A stretch of DNA of 64,000 nucleotides from Aggregatibacter kilianii (lineage in GTDB: Bacteria > Pseudomonadota > Gammaproteobacteria > Enterobacterales > Pasteurellaceae): NCBI RefSeq assembly GCF_003130255.1, contig NZ_NRCN01000001.1, positions 124,001 to 188,000 on the forward strand. Reading direction: 5' to 3'. This document shows, in pieces, positions 8,936 to 18,835 of this stretch; the stretch's first letter is position 1, and each line of letters starts with the position of its first letter. Made by a program: the position numbers and the translations under genes. Below the pieces are notes generated by a model that saw only the letters and a program-made list of their open reading frames with translations, searched no databases and had not been told where the DNA came from.

Positions 8936-10624
8936 TTAACCTTCACAGCTACTGCAATTCAATAGGTTTCGATTGAACACTTGCGCCGCACTCATGCTGT
9001 ATTGGTAATAAATGGATTTTAAACCCAGTTCTTCAGCGGTGAGGTAAAGCTGATTTAGGTCTTTTGCCGGCGTTGCGGGATGCACCATAATATTCACGCT
9101 TTGCCCTTGGTCGATATATTTCTGACGTTGTGCTGCTTGTTGAATCACGGAAAGCTGGCTGATTTCCGAGAAAGTTTTGAAGACTTCTTTCTCATCTTCC
9201 GTTAATTCCGTTAAATGTTGCACCGAGCCATCGTTAAGCAAAATACTTTCCCAAATGTCATCGCGATCCAGCCCTTTACGTTTAAGCAAGGCTTCCAAGA
9301 AAGGGTTTTTATAAACCACTTTAATTTTGGATAAATCTTTCACGTAATAATTGGATTTAAATGGCTCAATGGACGGCGAAACGCTGCCTAAAATAAAGCT
9401 ACTGGATTTTGTCGGTGCCACGCTCATAAGTGTGGTGTTGCGGCGGCCGTAACCTTTCAGAATTTCGGGCTCACCGAAACGCTGCGCCAGTTCCTTAGAA
9501 GCTTTTAAGGTTTTTTCTTGTAACAATTTAAAAATCATATTGTTGTGCTGCATGGCTTCAAAACTGTCAAAAGCCATGTTTTTTGATTGCAAATAACTAT
9601 GCCACCCCAACACACCTAAGCCCAAAGCGCGGTGACGATGGGCAAATTTATTGGCTCTGTCCATAAATTGAATATTGGCGCTTTGCGCGATAAATTCACT
9701 CATGACTATATCCAAGAAATAAGTCAGCACTTCCGGCGCATCGGTGTCTTTCCATTCATCAAAATAGAGTAGATTCATGGAAGACAAACAGCACACGAAA
9801 CTTTCATCTTCGCTGGATGGCAGAGCGATTTCGCTACATAAATTAGATGCGTGAATCATCATATTGCGATCTTTATACACGTCCGGGCGTCCCGCATTGG
9901 CGTTGTCTTTAAAGAAAATATATGGGATGCCCGTTTCTGTCTTACGTTGTAACAATTTTGCCCAAATTTGGCGTTTGTACGGATCGCCGGCTTTCATGCT
10001 TTCCAACCATTCATGACTGACACAAACGCCGTAATACATGAGTTGGATCGGGTTGCCCTCGGTGTGAATATCTAACCATTCTTCAATATCACCGTGATCG
10101 ATGTCGATATAACCGGCGAACATACCTTTACGGCTGGTGCCTTGGCTAATGGTGTCGATGGTCGCCTCAAACAGTTTGGTGAAAGCAAAGGAGCCGTTGG
10201 ATTTACCGTTATTGGTAATGTTGGAGCCGCGCGGACGAATGTCACCAAAATAGCCTGATGTGCCCCCGCCGAGCTTACTCATCACGCCGATTTCTGCCAC
10301 GGTGGACATAATGGCATTAATAGAATCGCCGATGTAAGAACCGAAGCAGCTAATACTTAGCCCGCGATCCAATCCGAAATTCGACCAAATCGGTGAAGAA
10401 AGTGAATAATAGCCTCGCGCCATGTAGTGATAAAATTTTTCTGCATAACCTTCAATGCCCAATTTTTGTTCGGCATACTCGGCAATAAAGCGAATACGAT
10501 CTAGGGCAGAAGTGCCTTCCAATAGATAACCACGCTGCAAAAACAGTTTGCTGTCTTCGTTAAGCCAAGCAAAATCCGGTCGGTTAGGATCGGTGATTGG
10601 CAAAATAACCTGAGTTTCGTTCAT
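8936..10624 (-). CDS. nrdA: Ribonucleotide reductase catalytic subunit, minimal class Id-like
   Basis: Reduces ribonucleoside diphosphates to deoxyribonucleotides. At 562 residues it is about 200 shorter than the usual NrdA and lacks the N-terminal ATP-cone; the reductase barrel begins almost at once. Catalytic parts are all present: C93 and C278 as the redox pair, N261, C263 and E265 in NLCSEI, Y539-Y540 in the radical path, and a C-terminal CSSC tail for re-reduction. Without the cone, overall dATP inhibition is expected to be absent. nrdB follows after a 134-bp gap that holds a USS. A Fur-like box lies upstream. Confidence 0.88.
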   Translation of the reverse strand: MNETQVILPITDPNRPDFAWLNEDSKLFLQRGYLLEGTSALDRIRFIAEYAEQKLGIEGYAEKFYHYMARGYYSLSSPIWSNFGLDRGLSISCFGSYIGDSINAIMSTVAEIGVMSKLGGGTSGYFGDIRPRGSNITNNGKSNGSFAFTKLFEATIDTISQGTSRKGMFAGYIDIDHGDIEEWLDIHTEGNPIQLMYYGVCVSHEWLESMKAGDPYKRQIWAKLLQRKTETGIPYIFFKDNANAGRPDVYKDRNMMIHASNLCSEIALPSSEDESFVCCLSSMNLLYFDEWKDTDAPEVLTYFLDIVMSEFIAQSANIQFMDRANKFAHRHRALGLGVLGWHSYLQSKNMAFDSFEAMQHNNMIFKLLQEKTLKASKELAQRFGEPEILKGYGRRNTTLMSVAPTKSSSFILGSVSPSIEPFKSNYYVKDLSKIKVVYKNPFLEALLKRKGLDRDDIWESILLNDGSVQHLTELTEDEKEVFKTFSEISQLSVIQQAAQRQKYIDQGQSVNIMVHPATPAKDLNQLYLTAEELGLKSIYYQYSMSAAQVFNRNLLNCSSCEG

Positions 10625-10652
10625 AAAAAGCCCTTAATTTTTATAATGTTAT

Positions 10653-10670
10653 TGATAATGATAATAAATC
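10653..10670 (-). promoter_or_regulatory. Candidate Fur box upstream of nrdA
   Basis: TGATAATGATAATAA on the plus strand at 10653-10667 matches 12 of the 14 specified positions of the 7-1-7 Fur model TGATAAT-N-ATTATCA, and GATAATGATAAT is identical to the first 12 bases of the 19-bp consensus. It lies 29-46 bp upstream of the nrdA ATG. Iron-responsive control would suit a reductase used when iron is scarce. Confidence 0.6.
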
Positions 10671-10779
10671 CTATTTATAATAACATCTAAAAATAGAATT
10701 CTCACGATCAAAAAATGTGAAAAAATTTAACCGCACTTGTTTTATGAATAAGCTCAATGAGTTAATAAATTGTAAAGAA

Positions 10780-10804
10780 AAAGGCCGAATTAACATCGGC
10801 CTTT
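10780..10804 (-). terminator. Intrinsic terminator of the ydfG-trpBA operon
   Basis: A perfect 9-bp stem (AAAGGCCGA and its complement) with a seven-base loop is followed on the minus strand by TTTTTC, 36 bp after the trpA stop. Confidence 0.88.
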
Positions 10805-10839
10805 GATCAGGGAAAGGAAAAGTGCGGTGACTTTTTACG

Positions 10840-11646
10840 TTATTTTGTCGCCGCTTTCATATTGCGAACAAACTCGCCAAGTTCGCTCAGACACTGAGCG
10901 TGATTATCTAAGTTTCGCTCAATAATTTTTACTGTCGCCGAACCGGAAATCGCGCCGGCTGCACCGAGTTGAAGCGCTTCTTTTACTTGCAACGGTTGGG
11001 CAATGCCAAAACCTTGCAGGATAGGCGGGGCATGGTGAGCTTTGAGTTGCTCTACAAGGGTATCTAAGTTAGCCGCATGACTTTGATTTTCTGCGCTGGT
11101 AACGCCCGCACGAGAAACCAAATAAGTATAGCCCTCGCTATTTTCAGCCACGCCTTGCACCGTTTTGGCATCCGCATTCGGCGGACAAATAAAGACGGGT
11201 TGAACACCGTGTTTTTTGGCTGCTTGGACATAGTCTTCTTTTGCCAATAATGGAATGTCCGCCACTAAAACGGCATCCACACCGACTTCCGCACAACGTT
11301 GATAAAAGTTATCCAAGCCTTTGGCAAAAATTAAATTAGCGCAAAGCAACAGACTAATTGGAATCTCGGAGTATTTTGATCGTACTTTGGCAAGTAAGTT
11401 AAAGCTGTCTTCCGTGCTATGCCCGGCGTTGAGCGCACGATTATTGGCTGCCTGAATAACAGGACCGTCTAATAACGGATCAGAAAACGGGAAGCCCAAT
11501 TCCAATGCGTCCGCGCCGTTATCGACGAGGGTACAAATAATCTCAAAAGAACGCTCAAAGGTCGGGTCGCATAAGGTAACGAAAGGAACGAATGCGCCTT
11601 CATTTTTCGCGCTTAATTGGGCAAATGTGGTTTCAAAACGGCTCAT
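10840..11646 (-). CDS. trpA: Tryptophan synthase alpha chain
   Basis: Cleaves indole-3-glycerol phosphate to indole and glyceraldehyde 3-phosphate and passes indole through a tunnel to TrpB. The 268-residue TIM-barrel protein shows the signature [18 protein letters not shown] with the catalytic glutamate near residue 49 and an aspartate near 60, and the phosphate-binding GFGI and GAISGSA loops near its end. It overlaps the trpB stop by 4 bp, which suggests coupled translation for the alpha-beta complex. Confidence 0.95.
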   Translation of the reverse strand: MSRFETTFAQLSAKNEGAFVPFVTLCDPTFERSFEIICTLVDNGADALELGFPFSDPLLDGPVIQAANNRALNAGHSTEDSFNLLAKVRSKYSEIPISLLLCANLIFAKGLDNFYQRCAEVGVDAVLVADIPLLAKEDYVQAAKKHGVQPVFICPPNADAKTVQGVAENSEGYTYLVSRAGVTSAENQSHAANLDTLVEQLKAHHAPPILQGFGIAQPLQVKEALQLGAAGAISGSATVKIIERNLDNHAQCLSELGEFVRNMKAATK

Positions 11647-12842
11647 AATTGCATTCCTTTTTCGTTTAAAATTTTATCTACGGTGAAAATGTCTTTATCA
11701 CCACGACCGGATAAATTCACCACCAAAATTTGTTCTTTATTCGGCTCCAGATGAATCATTTTTAACGCCTGCGCCAACGCGTGAGAGCTTTCTAATGCAG
11801 GAATAATGCCTTCATGTTTTGCCAGTGCTTGGAACGCATTTAGGGCTTCGTCATCGGTAATGCTTGGGTATTCCGCGCGACCAATGCTTTGCAAATAGGC
11901 GTGTTGCGGGCCGACAGAAGGGAAGTCTAGCCCCGCAGAAATCGAGTAGGATTCTTCCACTTGGCCGTCTTCCGTTTGCATTAACGGCGATTTCATCCCG
12001 AAATAAATACCCACTTTCGCATGGCCTAACGGCGCGCCGTGTTCACCGCTTTCAATGCCGTGACCGGCAGGTTCTACGCCAATTAGACGCACATTCGGTT
12101 CATCAATAAAATCCGTAAACATACCGATAGCGTTTGAGCCGCCACCTACCGCTGCAATCACGGCATCCGGTAAACGACCTTCTTTTTCTAAAATTTGACG
12201 TTTGGTTTCTTCGCCGATCATTTTTTGGAATTCACGCACAATGGTTGGGAATGGGTGAGGGCCTGCCGCCGTACCCAACAAATAATGAGTGTTTTCATAA
12301 TTTGCCGACCAATCACGCATGGCTTCACAGCAGGCATCTTTTAAGGAACAGGAGCCTTTTTGTACAGGAACCACTTCAGCGCCCATTAAGCGCATACGGA
12401 ATACGTTTGGAGATTGACGTTCTACGTCTTTCGCGCCCATATAAATACGACAAGGCATACCCAACATCGCACAGGCAAGGGCTGTCGCTACGCCGTGTTG
12501 GCCGGCACCGGTTTCTGCGATAATACGCGTTTTTCCCATGCGTTTAGCCAGCAAAATTTGACCTAATACTTGGTTGGTTTTATGGGCGCCACCATGAAGC
12601 AAATCTTCACGTTTTAAATAAATTTTCGCTTTTGTGCCTCTGGTTAAATTACGGCAAAGGGTAAGTGCGGTCGGTCTGCCGGCATAATTTTTCAATAGAT
12701 CCTGAAATTCACATTGGAATTCCGGATCATCTTTAGCTTCAACAAACGCTTTTTCTAATTGTTGTAGCACCGGTACGAGAATCTCCGGCACATACATACC
12801 GCCGAACTCACCGAAATAAGGGTTTAAAATAGCCTCTGACAT
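11643..12842 (-). CDS. trpB: Tryptophan synthase beta chain
   Basis: Pyridoxal phosphate enzyme that joins indole and serine to give tryptophan. The 399-residue product carries the PLP-lysine motif [15 protein letters not shown] near residue 85 and the phosphate-binding GGGSNAIG near residue 233. It is the middle gene of ydfG-trpB-trpA, 32 bp after ydfG. Length matches the family. Confidence 0.96.
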   Translation of the reverse strand: MSEAILNPYFGEFGGMYVPEILVPVLQQLEKAFVEAKDDPEFQCEFQDLLKNYAGRPTALTLCRNLTRGTKAKIYLKREDLLHGGAHKTNQVLGQILLAKRMGKTRIIAETGAGQHGVATALACAMLGMPCRIYMGAKDVERQSPNVFRMRLMGAEVVPVQKGSCSLKDACCEAMRDWSANYENTHYLLGTAAGPHPFPTIVREFQKMIGEETKRQILEKEGRLPDAVIAAVGGGSNAIGMFTDFIDEPNVRLIGVEPAGHGIESGEHGAPLGHAKVGIYFGMKSPLMQTEDGQVEESYSISAGLDFPSVGPQHAYLQSIGRAEYPSITDDEALNAFQALAKHEGIIPALESSHALAQALKMIHLEPNKEQILVVNLSGRGDKDIFTVDKILNEKGMQL

Positions 12843-12874
12843 TCTGTTTCCTTTATTTATCTATCTATTATCTA

Positions 12875-13627
12875 TTAATTTCTTGCAACATTTAGTGGCG
12901 CAAAAGTTTGTGCCGTTGGCATCACTTCAATGCGGTTAATGTTAACGTGTTCCGGCTGTTGGTTGAGCCACAACACAATATTAGCGATGTCTTGTGGCGT
13001 CACATATTGCACGTTTTCATACAACTTATCTGCACGGGCGTCATCGCCTTTAAAGCGCACATTGGAAAATTCTGTACCGCCGCAAAGCCCGGGTTCTACA
13101 TTTGAAACACGAATGTTGGTACCGGCCAAATCGGCGCGTAGGTTTAAACTGAATTGTTTAACAAAGGCTTTGGTGCCGCCATAAACGTTGCCACCCGGAT
13201 AAGCATAACTTCCTGCGATAGAGCCTAAATTGATGATATGGCCTTGGTTACGCGCTACCATTTGTGGCAATACTAAACGTGTCATGGTCACTAAGCCTTT
13301 CACGTTGGTATCGATCATTTTTTCCCAATCGTCTAAGTTTGCTTTGTCGGCAGATTCCATTCCAAGAGCAAGCCCTGCATTATTCACTAATAAATCAATG
13401 GTTTGCCATTCCGGAGGGAGAGATTTCAGGGCTGTTTCTGTGGCGTTGCGGTCAGAAATGTCAAAAGCGAGGGGAAGGAAATGCTGGCCGTATTCCTGTT
13501 TCAGTTGTGTTAAGCGTTCATGTCTTCTTCCGGTACCGATGACCAAATAACCGGCGTTTAATAAGGTACGACAGATGGCGCTGCCAAATCCTGCTGTCGC
13601 CCCAGTAACCAATGCAATTCTTGTCAT
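12875..13627 (-). CDS. ydfG: Short-chain dehydrogenase, YdfG-type (3-hydroxy acid / serine dehydrogenase)
   Basis: NADP-dependent oxidoreductase of the classical short-chain family, 250 residues. The nucleotide site TGATAGFG lies at residues 8-15, followed by NNAG near 86, a catalytic serine around 135 and YGGTK (catalytic Y and K) near residue 149. The E. coli relative oxidises L-serine, L-allo-threonine and 3-hydroxy acids. It is the first gene of the unit with trpB and trpA, an arrangement shared with H. influenzae. A link between serine, the TrpB substrate, and this enzyme is suggestive only. Confidence 0.85.
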   Translation of the reverse strand: MTRIALVTGATAGFGSAICRTLLNAGYLVIGTGRRHERLTQLKQEYGQHFLPLAFDISDRNATETALKSLPPEWQTIDLLVNNAGLALGMESADKANLDDWEKMIDTNVKGLVTMTRLVLPQMVARNQGHIINLGSIAGSYAYPGGNVYGGTKAFVKQFSLNLRADLAGTNIRVSNVEPGLCGGTEFSNVRFKGDDARADKLYENVQYVTPQDIANIVLWLNQQPEHVNINRIEVMPTAQTFAPLNVARN

Positions 13628-13710
13628 TATTATCTCTCCTTATTCTATTAAATCAGTGTGTTGTGAAATTTAGTTAGAAAAACAACCGCACTTTTGCATG
13701 AATGCGAAAC

Positions 13711-13728
13711 ATACTACTACACTAGTAC
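13711..13728 (-). promoter_or_regulatory. TrpR operator upstream of ydfG-trpBA
   Basis: Read on the minus strand, GTACTAGTGTAGTAGTAT matches the symmetrical E. coli-type trp operator GTACTAGTTAACTAGTAC at 14 of 18 positions. A -35-like TTGATA lies just upstream (13747-13752), so a repressor bound here would block the promoter. A better copy precedes trpE. Confidence 0.72.
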
Positions 13729-13902
13729 AAAAAAATATAGAACTTTTATCAAGAAATTTGCAAAAGGAGAGCCGATCAAAGTGCGGTCGTTTTTTGAGAT
13801 GGATGTTAACTGAAATAAAAAGGCACTCGTTGGGAAATTAAACTATGACGAAAGCGTCAGCACACTTGTGCCGATATTCAGCATGCTTAACAAACAAAAA
13901 AA
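13729..13902. other. Intergenic region between ydfG and the oad operon
   Basis: The 347-bp gap between ydfG and oadB (13628-13974) holds the TrpR operator, several USS copies (for example near 13686, 13778 and 13943) and a segment at 13854-13929 that resembles 18883-18952. No reading frame in it looks coding. Confidence 0.5.
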
Positions 13903-13927
13903 GGCACAAGCGAAATACGCTTGCGCC
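13903..13927 (-). terminator. Terminator of oadGAB made from a dispersed hairpin repeat
   Basis: On the minus strand GGCGCAAGCG, a five-base loop and CGCTTGTGCC form a ten-pair stem with one mismatch, followed by seven T residues. It lies 48 bp after the oadB stop. Nearly the same hairpin occurs at 18927-18951, so this terminator appears to be a copy of a dispersed element. Confidence 0.8.
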
Positions 13928-13974
13928 ATGATTTGATTTAAAAAGTGCGGTGGGTTTTCGCAACGTTTTTAACG

Positions 13975-15279
13975 TTACATCAACGTACCGACATATTTTA
14001 ACATGACCCCGGCGGCAATTGCCGAGCCGATAACGCCGGCCACGTTCGGCCCCATGGCGTGCATGAGTAGGAAGTTTTGGTGATCCGCTTCCAAACCGAC
14101 TTTATTGGATACGCGCGCCGCCATTGGCACGGCAGACACACCGGCAGAACCAATGAGCGGATTGATTTTGTTCTTACTGAACTTGTTCATCAATTTCGCC
14201 ATTAATACGCCGCTACCGGTACCGATTCCGAAAGCAATCACGCCAAGAATTAAAATTCCCAGAGTTTGCGGTTGTAGGAATTTATCGGCTATCAGTTTGG
14301 AACCTACAGACAAACCAAGCACGATGGTCACAATGTTAATCAAGGCGTTTTGTGTGGTGTCGCTTAAACGTTCTACCACACCGCTGACGCGCATGAGATT
14401 ACCGAAACAGAACATCCCGAGCAATGGTGCGGCATCCGGTAAGAGTAAGCCGACAAGTAAGAGCAAAATCACAGGGAATAAGATTTTTTCCCGATTGCTC
14501 ACATGGCGCAATTGCGTCATGCGAATTTTGCGTTCTTCTTCCGTGGTTAAGGCTTTCATGATCGGCGGCTGAATTAACGGCACTAACGCCATGTAGGAAT
14601 AGGCTGCAACGGCAATCGCACCGAGCAATTCAGGCGCAAGTTTACTGGTGAGGTAAATCGCCGTCGGGCCATCCGCACCACCGATAATACCGATGGAAGC
14701 GGCTTGTGGTAGCGTAAATTCGATAATACCGAAATAATTCAATGTTAATGCGCCGAGCACCGTAGCAAAAATACCGAATTGTGCCGCAGCACCGAGCAAC
14801 AAGGTTTTCGGATTTGCCAATAACGGGCCAAAATCCGTCATAGCACCTACGCCCATAAAAATGACTAATGGGGCGATGCCGTAGCCGATGGCGACGTTAT
14901 AGAACAATGCCAAAATACCTGCGCTATAGCCCATGTCCATAGACAAGGCTTCCAGTTGATGCACGGTGGAACCGGACGCTGTGGCGAGAGCGGTTTTGAT
15001 AAGTGTCGGATCAGAGGCTACGCCTAATTTCCCGGCAATCACCGCAATTTGCTCAGGCGAACCGAGATGAAGCAAATTCTCCAAAGCCGTCATAGCAAGA
15101 CCGGCTTCAGGAATATTTGACAATAACCCGCCGAAACCGATTGGTAGCAACAACAATGGTTCAAATTTGCGCGAAATGGCAAGCCATAGCAACAGCAGAC
15201 TCACGGCGATCATCACCGCTTGCCCCCATTGCAGATGGAATATGCCCATCCCTTTAATTAACGCAATAATACTCTCCAT
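13975..15279 (-). CDS. oadB: Oxaloacetate decarboxylase, Na+-pumping beta subunit
   Basis: Membrane subunit that removes CO2 from carboxybiotin and exports Na+ in the process. The 434-residue protein is almost wholly hydrophobic. The conserved [10 protein letters not shown] segment near residue 200 contains the aspartate needed for Na+ and proton handling, and a second conserved region [13 protein letters not shown] lies near residue 380. It follows oadA by 10 bp. The family also serves methylmalonyl-CoA and glutaconyl-CoA decarboxylases, but the adjacent OadA fixes the substrate as oxaloacetate. Confidence 0.93.
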   Translation of the reverse strand: MESIIALIKGMGIFHLQWGQAVMIAVSLLLLWLAISRKFEPLLLLPIGFGGLLSNIPEAGLAMTALENLLHLGSPEQIAVIAGKLGVASDPTLIKTALATASGSTVHQLEALSMDMGYSAGILALFYNVAIGYGIAPLVIFMGVGAMTDFGPLLANPKTLLLGAAAQFGIFATVLGALTLNYFGIIEFTLPQAASIGIIGGADGPTAIYLTSKLAPELLGAIAVAAYSYMALVPLIQPPIMKALTTEEERKIRMTQLRHVSNREKILFPVILLLLVGLLLPDAAPLLGMFCFGNLMRVSGVVERLSDTTQNALINIVTIVLGLSVGSKLIADKFLQPQTLGILILGVIAFGIGTGSGVLMAKLMNKFSKNKINPLIGSAGVSAVPMAARVSNKVGLEADHQNFLLMHAMGPNVAGVIGSAIAAGVMLKYVGTLM

Positions 15280-15289
15280 AGGCCATTCC

Positions 15290-17086
15290 TTACGCTAAGG
15301 TCATCACAGTGTCGCCCACCGCTACGGCGTCACCGGCTTTGACGCAAATCCCGCGCACGGTGCCGGCCTGTGCGGCTTTCACTTCGGTTTCCATTTTCAT
15401 GGCTTCCAAAATAAACAACACATCGCCCGCAGCCACGGTTTGACCTTCTGTTGCAACGACTTTCCAAATGTTACCCGCCATTGGCGCAGTGACCGGTGTG
15501 CCGCCGCTTGTTGGCGCAGGAGCAGAAGTCGCTTGCGGTGTAGCTTGTGGTGTGGTGGTAGCCACATGAGAAATATCCCCACCTTCGCTGACTTTCACCA
15601 CAAAGGCTTTGCCTTCCAATTCCACAGTGTAAATGGCAGAACCGGAGGCCGCAGGTGCAGCTTTAGAAACAGGTTTATTTTCTACCGCACTTTCAGTGCC
15701 GGTCGGTGCCGGTTCAAAAGCAGCAGGGTTGTTGCGGTTTTCTAAGAATTTCCAAGCAATTTGTGGGAAGAGGGCAACGATTAAGGCATCGTCCACGGCG
15801 TTGTCTGCCAATTTCACGCCTTTCACTTTGGCTTGTTCGGCAACGTCCGCTTCAATTTTCGCCATTTCAGGCGCAATGTGATCGGCTGGGCGGTCAGTCA
15901 CCGGAGCTGCACCCTCTAATACGCGAGCTTGTAATGCGCTATCTACCGGTGCCGGGGTTTTGCCGTATTCGCCTTTCAAAATACCGGCGGTTTCTTTGGC
16001 GATGGTTTTGTAACGCTCGCCTGTGAGCACGTTAATTACCGCTTGAGTACCAACGATTTGTGATGTCGGAGTCACTAATGGAATGTAACCCAAATCTTTG
16101 CGCACACGCGGAATTTCGTCCAATACCAAGTCTAATTTATCGGAGGCGTTTTGTTGTTTTAGCTGGTTTTCCAAGTTTGTGAGCATACCGCCCGGCACTT
16201 GTGCCACTAAAATACGGCTATCTACGCCGCGTAGTTGACCTTCAAATTTGGCATATTTTTTACGTACATTACGGAAATAGGCGGCGATTTTTTCCAAACG
16301 CGGAATATCCAAACCGGTGTCATATTCGGTGCCTTGTAAGGTCGCTACCATGGATTCTGTTGCCGGGTGGCCGTAAGTGCCGGACATAGAAGAAATTGCT
16401 GTATCCACACCGTCCACACCCGCTTCAATGGCTTTTAACAGCGCCATTTCTGCCATGCCGGTAGTCGAGTGGCAATGCAAATGTAATTCTACGTCAAAAC
16501 GTTTTTTGATTTCACGCACTAAGTCTGCTGCCGCCATCGGGTTCAAAATACCTGACATGTCTTTGATGACCAAGCTGTCGATACCGATTTCAAGTAGTTG
16601 TTCGGTGGTATCGAGCCAGGTTTGCATGGTGTGTACCGGGCTGGTGGTGTAACTTAATGTCCCTTGTGCATGACCGCCGAATTTACGCACGGCTTGCAAC
16701 GCCGCTTTCATATTACGCGGGTCGTTGAGCGCATCAAACACACGGAACACGTCCATACCGTTTGCTACGCAACGTTCTACGAAACGTTCCACTACGTCAT
16801 CGGCATAATGGCGATAACCTAGCAGGTTTTGACCGCGCAATAACATTTGCAACGGGGTTTTCGGGCAGGCTTTTTTCAACTCACGCAAACGCACCCACGG
16901 ATCTTCACCCAAAAAACGAATACAACTATCAAAGGTCGCACCGCCCCAAGCTTCCAGTGACCAATAGCCGATGTCGTCTAATTCATGGGCAATTGGCAGC
17001 ATATCATCAAGACGCAAGCGGGTTGCGAAAAGTGATTGGTGGGCATCACGAAGCACCAGTTCGGTCATTTTAATTTTTTTAGTCAT
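15290..17086 (-). CDS. oadA: Oxaloacetate decarboxylase alpha subunit (biotin carboxyltransferase)
   Basis: Transfers the carboxyl group of oxaloacetate to biotin, giving pyruvate. The 598-residue protein has an N-terminal carboxyltransferase barrel ([11 protein letters not shown] near residue 13, then [11 protein letters not shown] with metal-binding histidines near 205), a conserved carboxylase domain, a linker rich in Pro, Ala and Thr (about 470-525), and a C-terminal biotinyl domain with the modified lysine K564 in EAMKME. The order oadG-oadA-oadB suggests one transcript for anaerobic citrate, malate or tartrate metabolism. Confidence 0.95.
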   Translation of the reverse strand: MTKKIKMTELVLRDAHQSLFATRLRLDDMLPIAHELDDIGYWSLEAWGGATFDSCIRFLGEDPWVRLRELKKACPKTPLQMLLRGQNLLGYRHYADDVVERFVERCVANGMDVFRVFDALNDPRNMKAALQAVRKFGGHAQGTLSYTTSPVHTMQTWLDTTEQLLEIGIDSLVIKDMSGILNPMAAADLVREIKKRFDVELHLHCHSTTGMAEMALLKAIEAGVDGVDTAISSMSGTYGHPATESMVATLQGTEYDTGLDIPRLEKIAAYFRNVRKKYAKFEGQLRGVDSRILVAQVPGGMLTNLENQLKQQNASDKLDLVLDEIPRVRKDLGYIPLVTPTSQIVGTQAVINVLTGERYKTIAKETAGILKGEYGKTPAPVDSALQARVLEGAAPVTDRPADHIAPEMAKIEADVAEQAKVKGVKLADNAVDDALIVALFPQIAWKFLENRNNPAAFEPAPTGTESAVENKPVSKAAPAASGSAIYTVELEGKAFVVKVSEGGDISHVATTTPQATPQATSAPAPTSGGTPVTAPMAGNIWKVVATEGQTVAAGDVLFILEAMKMETEVKAAQAGTVRGICVKAGDAVAVGDTVMTLA

Positions 17087-17101
17087 AGTAAAATCCTTAT
17101 T

Positions 17102-17371
17102 TTATTTGAACTGTTGGGTACGGCGATGGTGCGCGATAGCCGCTGCAATCACAGGGCGCAAACGCTCAAAATCGTCGGTAGGTGCCGCAGGGAGTGCGGT
17201 GGAATTTGGGGAAGTTTTTAGTGCAGGTTGGGGTTCGGGAAAAAATCGGTTGATAAGTTTAGACATCAGCCCAATTGCCCAAATTAAAATGAGCAAAAAG
17301 ACCAACACAAAACCCATCCCTGAAAACATCAGATTAATTCCTTCACCCATAAGCTCTGTGGGACTCATCAT
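17102..17371 (-). CDS. oadG: Oxaloacetate decarboxylase gamma subunit
   Basis: Small membrane anchor of 89 residues that links OadA to OadB and binds the zinc ion used in carboxyl transfer. It has one transmembrane helix ([19 protein letters not shown], about residues 18-36), a flexible middle with prolines, and a C-terminal HHRRTQ segment, the usual histidine-rich end. It lies 15 bp upstream of oadA and starts the operon. Confidence 0.88.
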   Translation of the reverse strand: MMSPTELMGEGINLMFSGMGFVLVFLLILIWAIGLMSKLINRFFPEPQPALKTSPNSTALPAAPTDDFERLRPVIAAAIAHHRRTQQFK

Positions 17372-17606
17372 TTGCTTCCTTATTTGTTTGAAAAACGAGA
17401 AGATTTTATTCTAATGGATTCGTTTTAGTAAAACCGTGATAAAGATCATAATTTGGGTAGATGGGAACGTGAGAGAAGGGAAAGTGCGGTGGATTTTTAA
17501 GATGTTTTTTACGTGGGCTAAATATTATCAAGAGTGCATTGATGGCGCGCGTTTCCTGACACGCGTGCCTTATACAAATTAAGGGGACAAGCACGCGTCG
17601 GGAGAC

Positions 17607-18835
17607 AACAGCTGTTCGAAACCTTAACTTGGAACCCAAAGAAGGTCAACACCGCTTGGGTCTCCGCCACAAATTAAAACTATCTCTTTAATTAAAAGGC
17701 TTTCAATTTCAATGGCTAATCTTAACTTCGCCATCTTATAACCGGATAAACCGTTCTCTTTCTTATAAACAATTAATAAAATCGCCGTAATTAACGTCAT
17801 ATACATTTCCACTTTCATGCCGTTTTCATTACGTGAAAGTAAATGGCTAAAGTCTAAATGTTGCTTAATAAATTTGAAAAAAACTTCGATTTCCCAACGT
17901 CTCTTATATAACTCAGCCACCTCCGTTGCCGAATAATTTACATGATTTGTCAGAAAATAAATCTCTTCATCCTTCTCTTTTAATCTCGCGATAATTAATC
18001 GAAAAATATGCCGGGTTTCTTTATTTTCCTTATTAAATAATCTGACATTATAATCCGATTGTATAACCATACTTGCCGTCTCCCGGATTTCTATCGGATT
18101 TTCACTCATGACCCGATAACGCGCTATCTCACGAATCCGGGTCACAAAGGTAAAATGTTTATCGGTAAATTCATCAAACGTATTTCTTGACTGAATTCCC
18201 ATATCAAACAATAAGATATTATCCCGGCTCAACGGACATTCCACAATTAGCTCTTTGAGCGCAACATCTTCCGAGGAATAAACCCGTTGCGTAAACAGTT
18301 TTGAGTTTACCGGTACGCTAGAAAACGCCACACTGAACTTGATTCCGTTTACACCCTGATAGCTCCCTACTTTCATTCCCGTTTTTAATAACTTACTTGA
18401 CAGCGTCACGATTGTGGAATCAAAAGCGATAATGTTATCTTTCGGTTTTAAATAACTATCACTATATCGACTTAATACCGAGTCGAAAATTGCTTTAAAA
18501 TAATCCGCATTAATGGTTCTTAATCGGTCGCTAATCGAATTATATTTTGCATGCTTTATCGGTTTATCAAATAATCCGGTAAAGGTTGGGGAACTGTAAA
18601 ATTGCTCTAATGTTCTTAAGCTGTTATGTCGTACATTTAATGATGAAAATAGCAGTAAATAAAACATGACTTCACCGCTTAATTTTTTCACTTGACGGTC
18701 AACTTGATATTCCAATGCAAACATTCTTAACTGTTCTTTCGGAATATAGCTTAAGATTTCTCTGAGTTTCATCGCTCACCTCACTCTCTGTTAATAAGGT
18801 GATTTTACCTTTTTCTCAGGTTTCGAACAGCTGTG
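17607..18835 (-). mobile_element. IS4-family insertion sequence, 1229 bp, apparently intact
   Basis: The element is bounded by 18-bp terminal inverted repeats that differ only at the outermost base (AACAGCTGTTCGAAACCT at the left end, its near complement at 18818-18835). A perfect 10-bp target duplication GTCGGGAGAC flanks it at 17597-17606 and 18836-18845. It carries one full-length transposase gene that fills almost the whole element. The intact duplication suggests recent insertion by transposition. Confidence 0.93.
17624..18772 (-). CDS. IS4-family DDE transposase
   Basis: Catalyses cut-and-paste movement of the surrounding element. The 382-residue protein has the RNase H-like transposase core: a first catalytic aspartate in AFDSTIVTLSS near residue 117, a second in LLFDMGIQSRN near residue 190, and the YREK signature (Y-x2-R-x3-E-x6-K) of the IS4 family in YKRRWEIEVFFKFIK near residue 288. 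The stop codon falls in the left terminal repeat. The start follows GAGGTGAGCG. No frameshift or stop breaks the frame. Confidence 0.93.
   Translation of the reverse strand: MKLREILSYIPKEQLRMFALEYQVDRQVKKLSGEVMFYLLLFSSLNVRHNSLRTLEQFYSSPTFTGLFDKPIKHAKYNSISDRLRTINADYFKAIFDSVLSRYSDSYLKPKDNIIAFDSTIVTLSSKLLKTGMKVGSYQGVNGIKFSVAFSSVPVNSKLFTQRVYSSEDVALKELIVECPLSRDNILLFDMGIQSRNTFDEFTDKHFTFVTRIREIARYRVMSENPIEIRETASMVIQSDYNVRLFNKENKETRHIFRLIIARLKEKDEEIYFLTNHVNYSATEVAELYKRRWEIEVFFKFIKQHLDFSHLLSRNENGMKVEMYMTLITAILLIVYKKENGLSGYKMAKLRLAIEIESLLIKEIVLICGGDPSGVDLLWVPS

Noticed and set aside
17406-17639. Minus-strand frame of 77 residues between oadG and the IS
   Set aside because: It runs through a USS, the palindromic repeat and the IS end, has no ribosome site or domain, and its composition is not protein-like.
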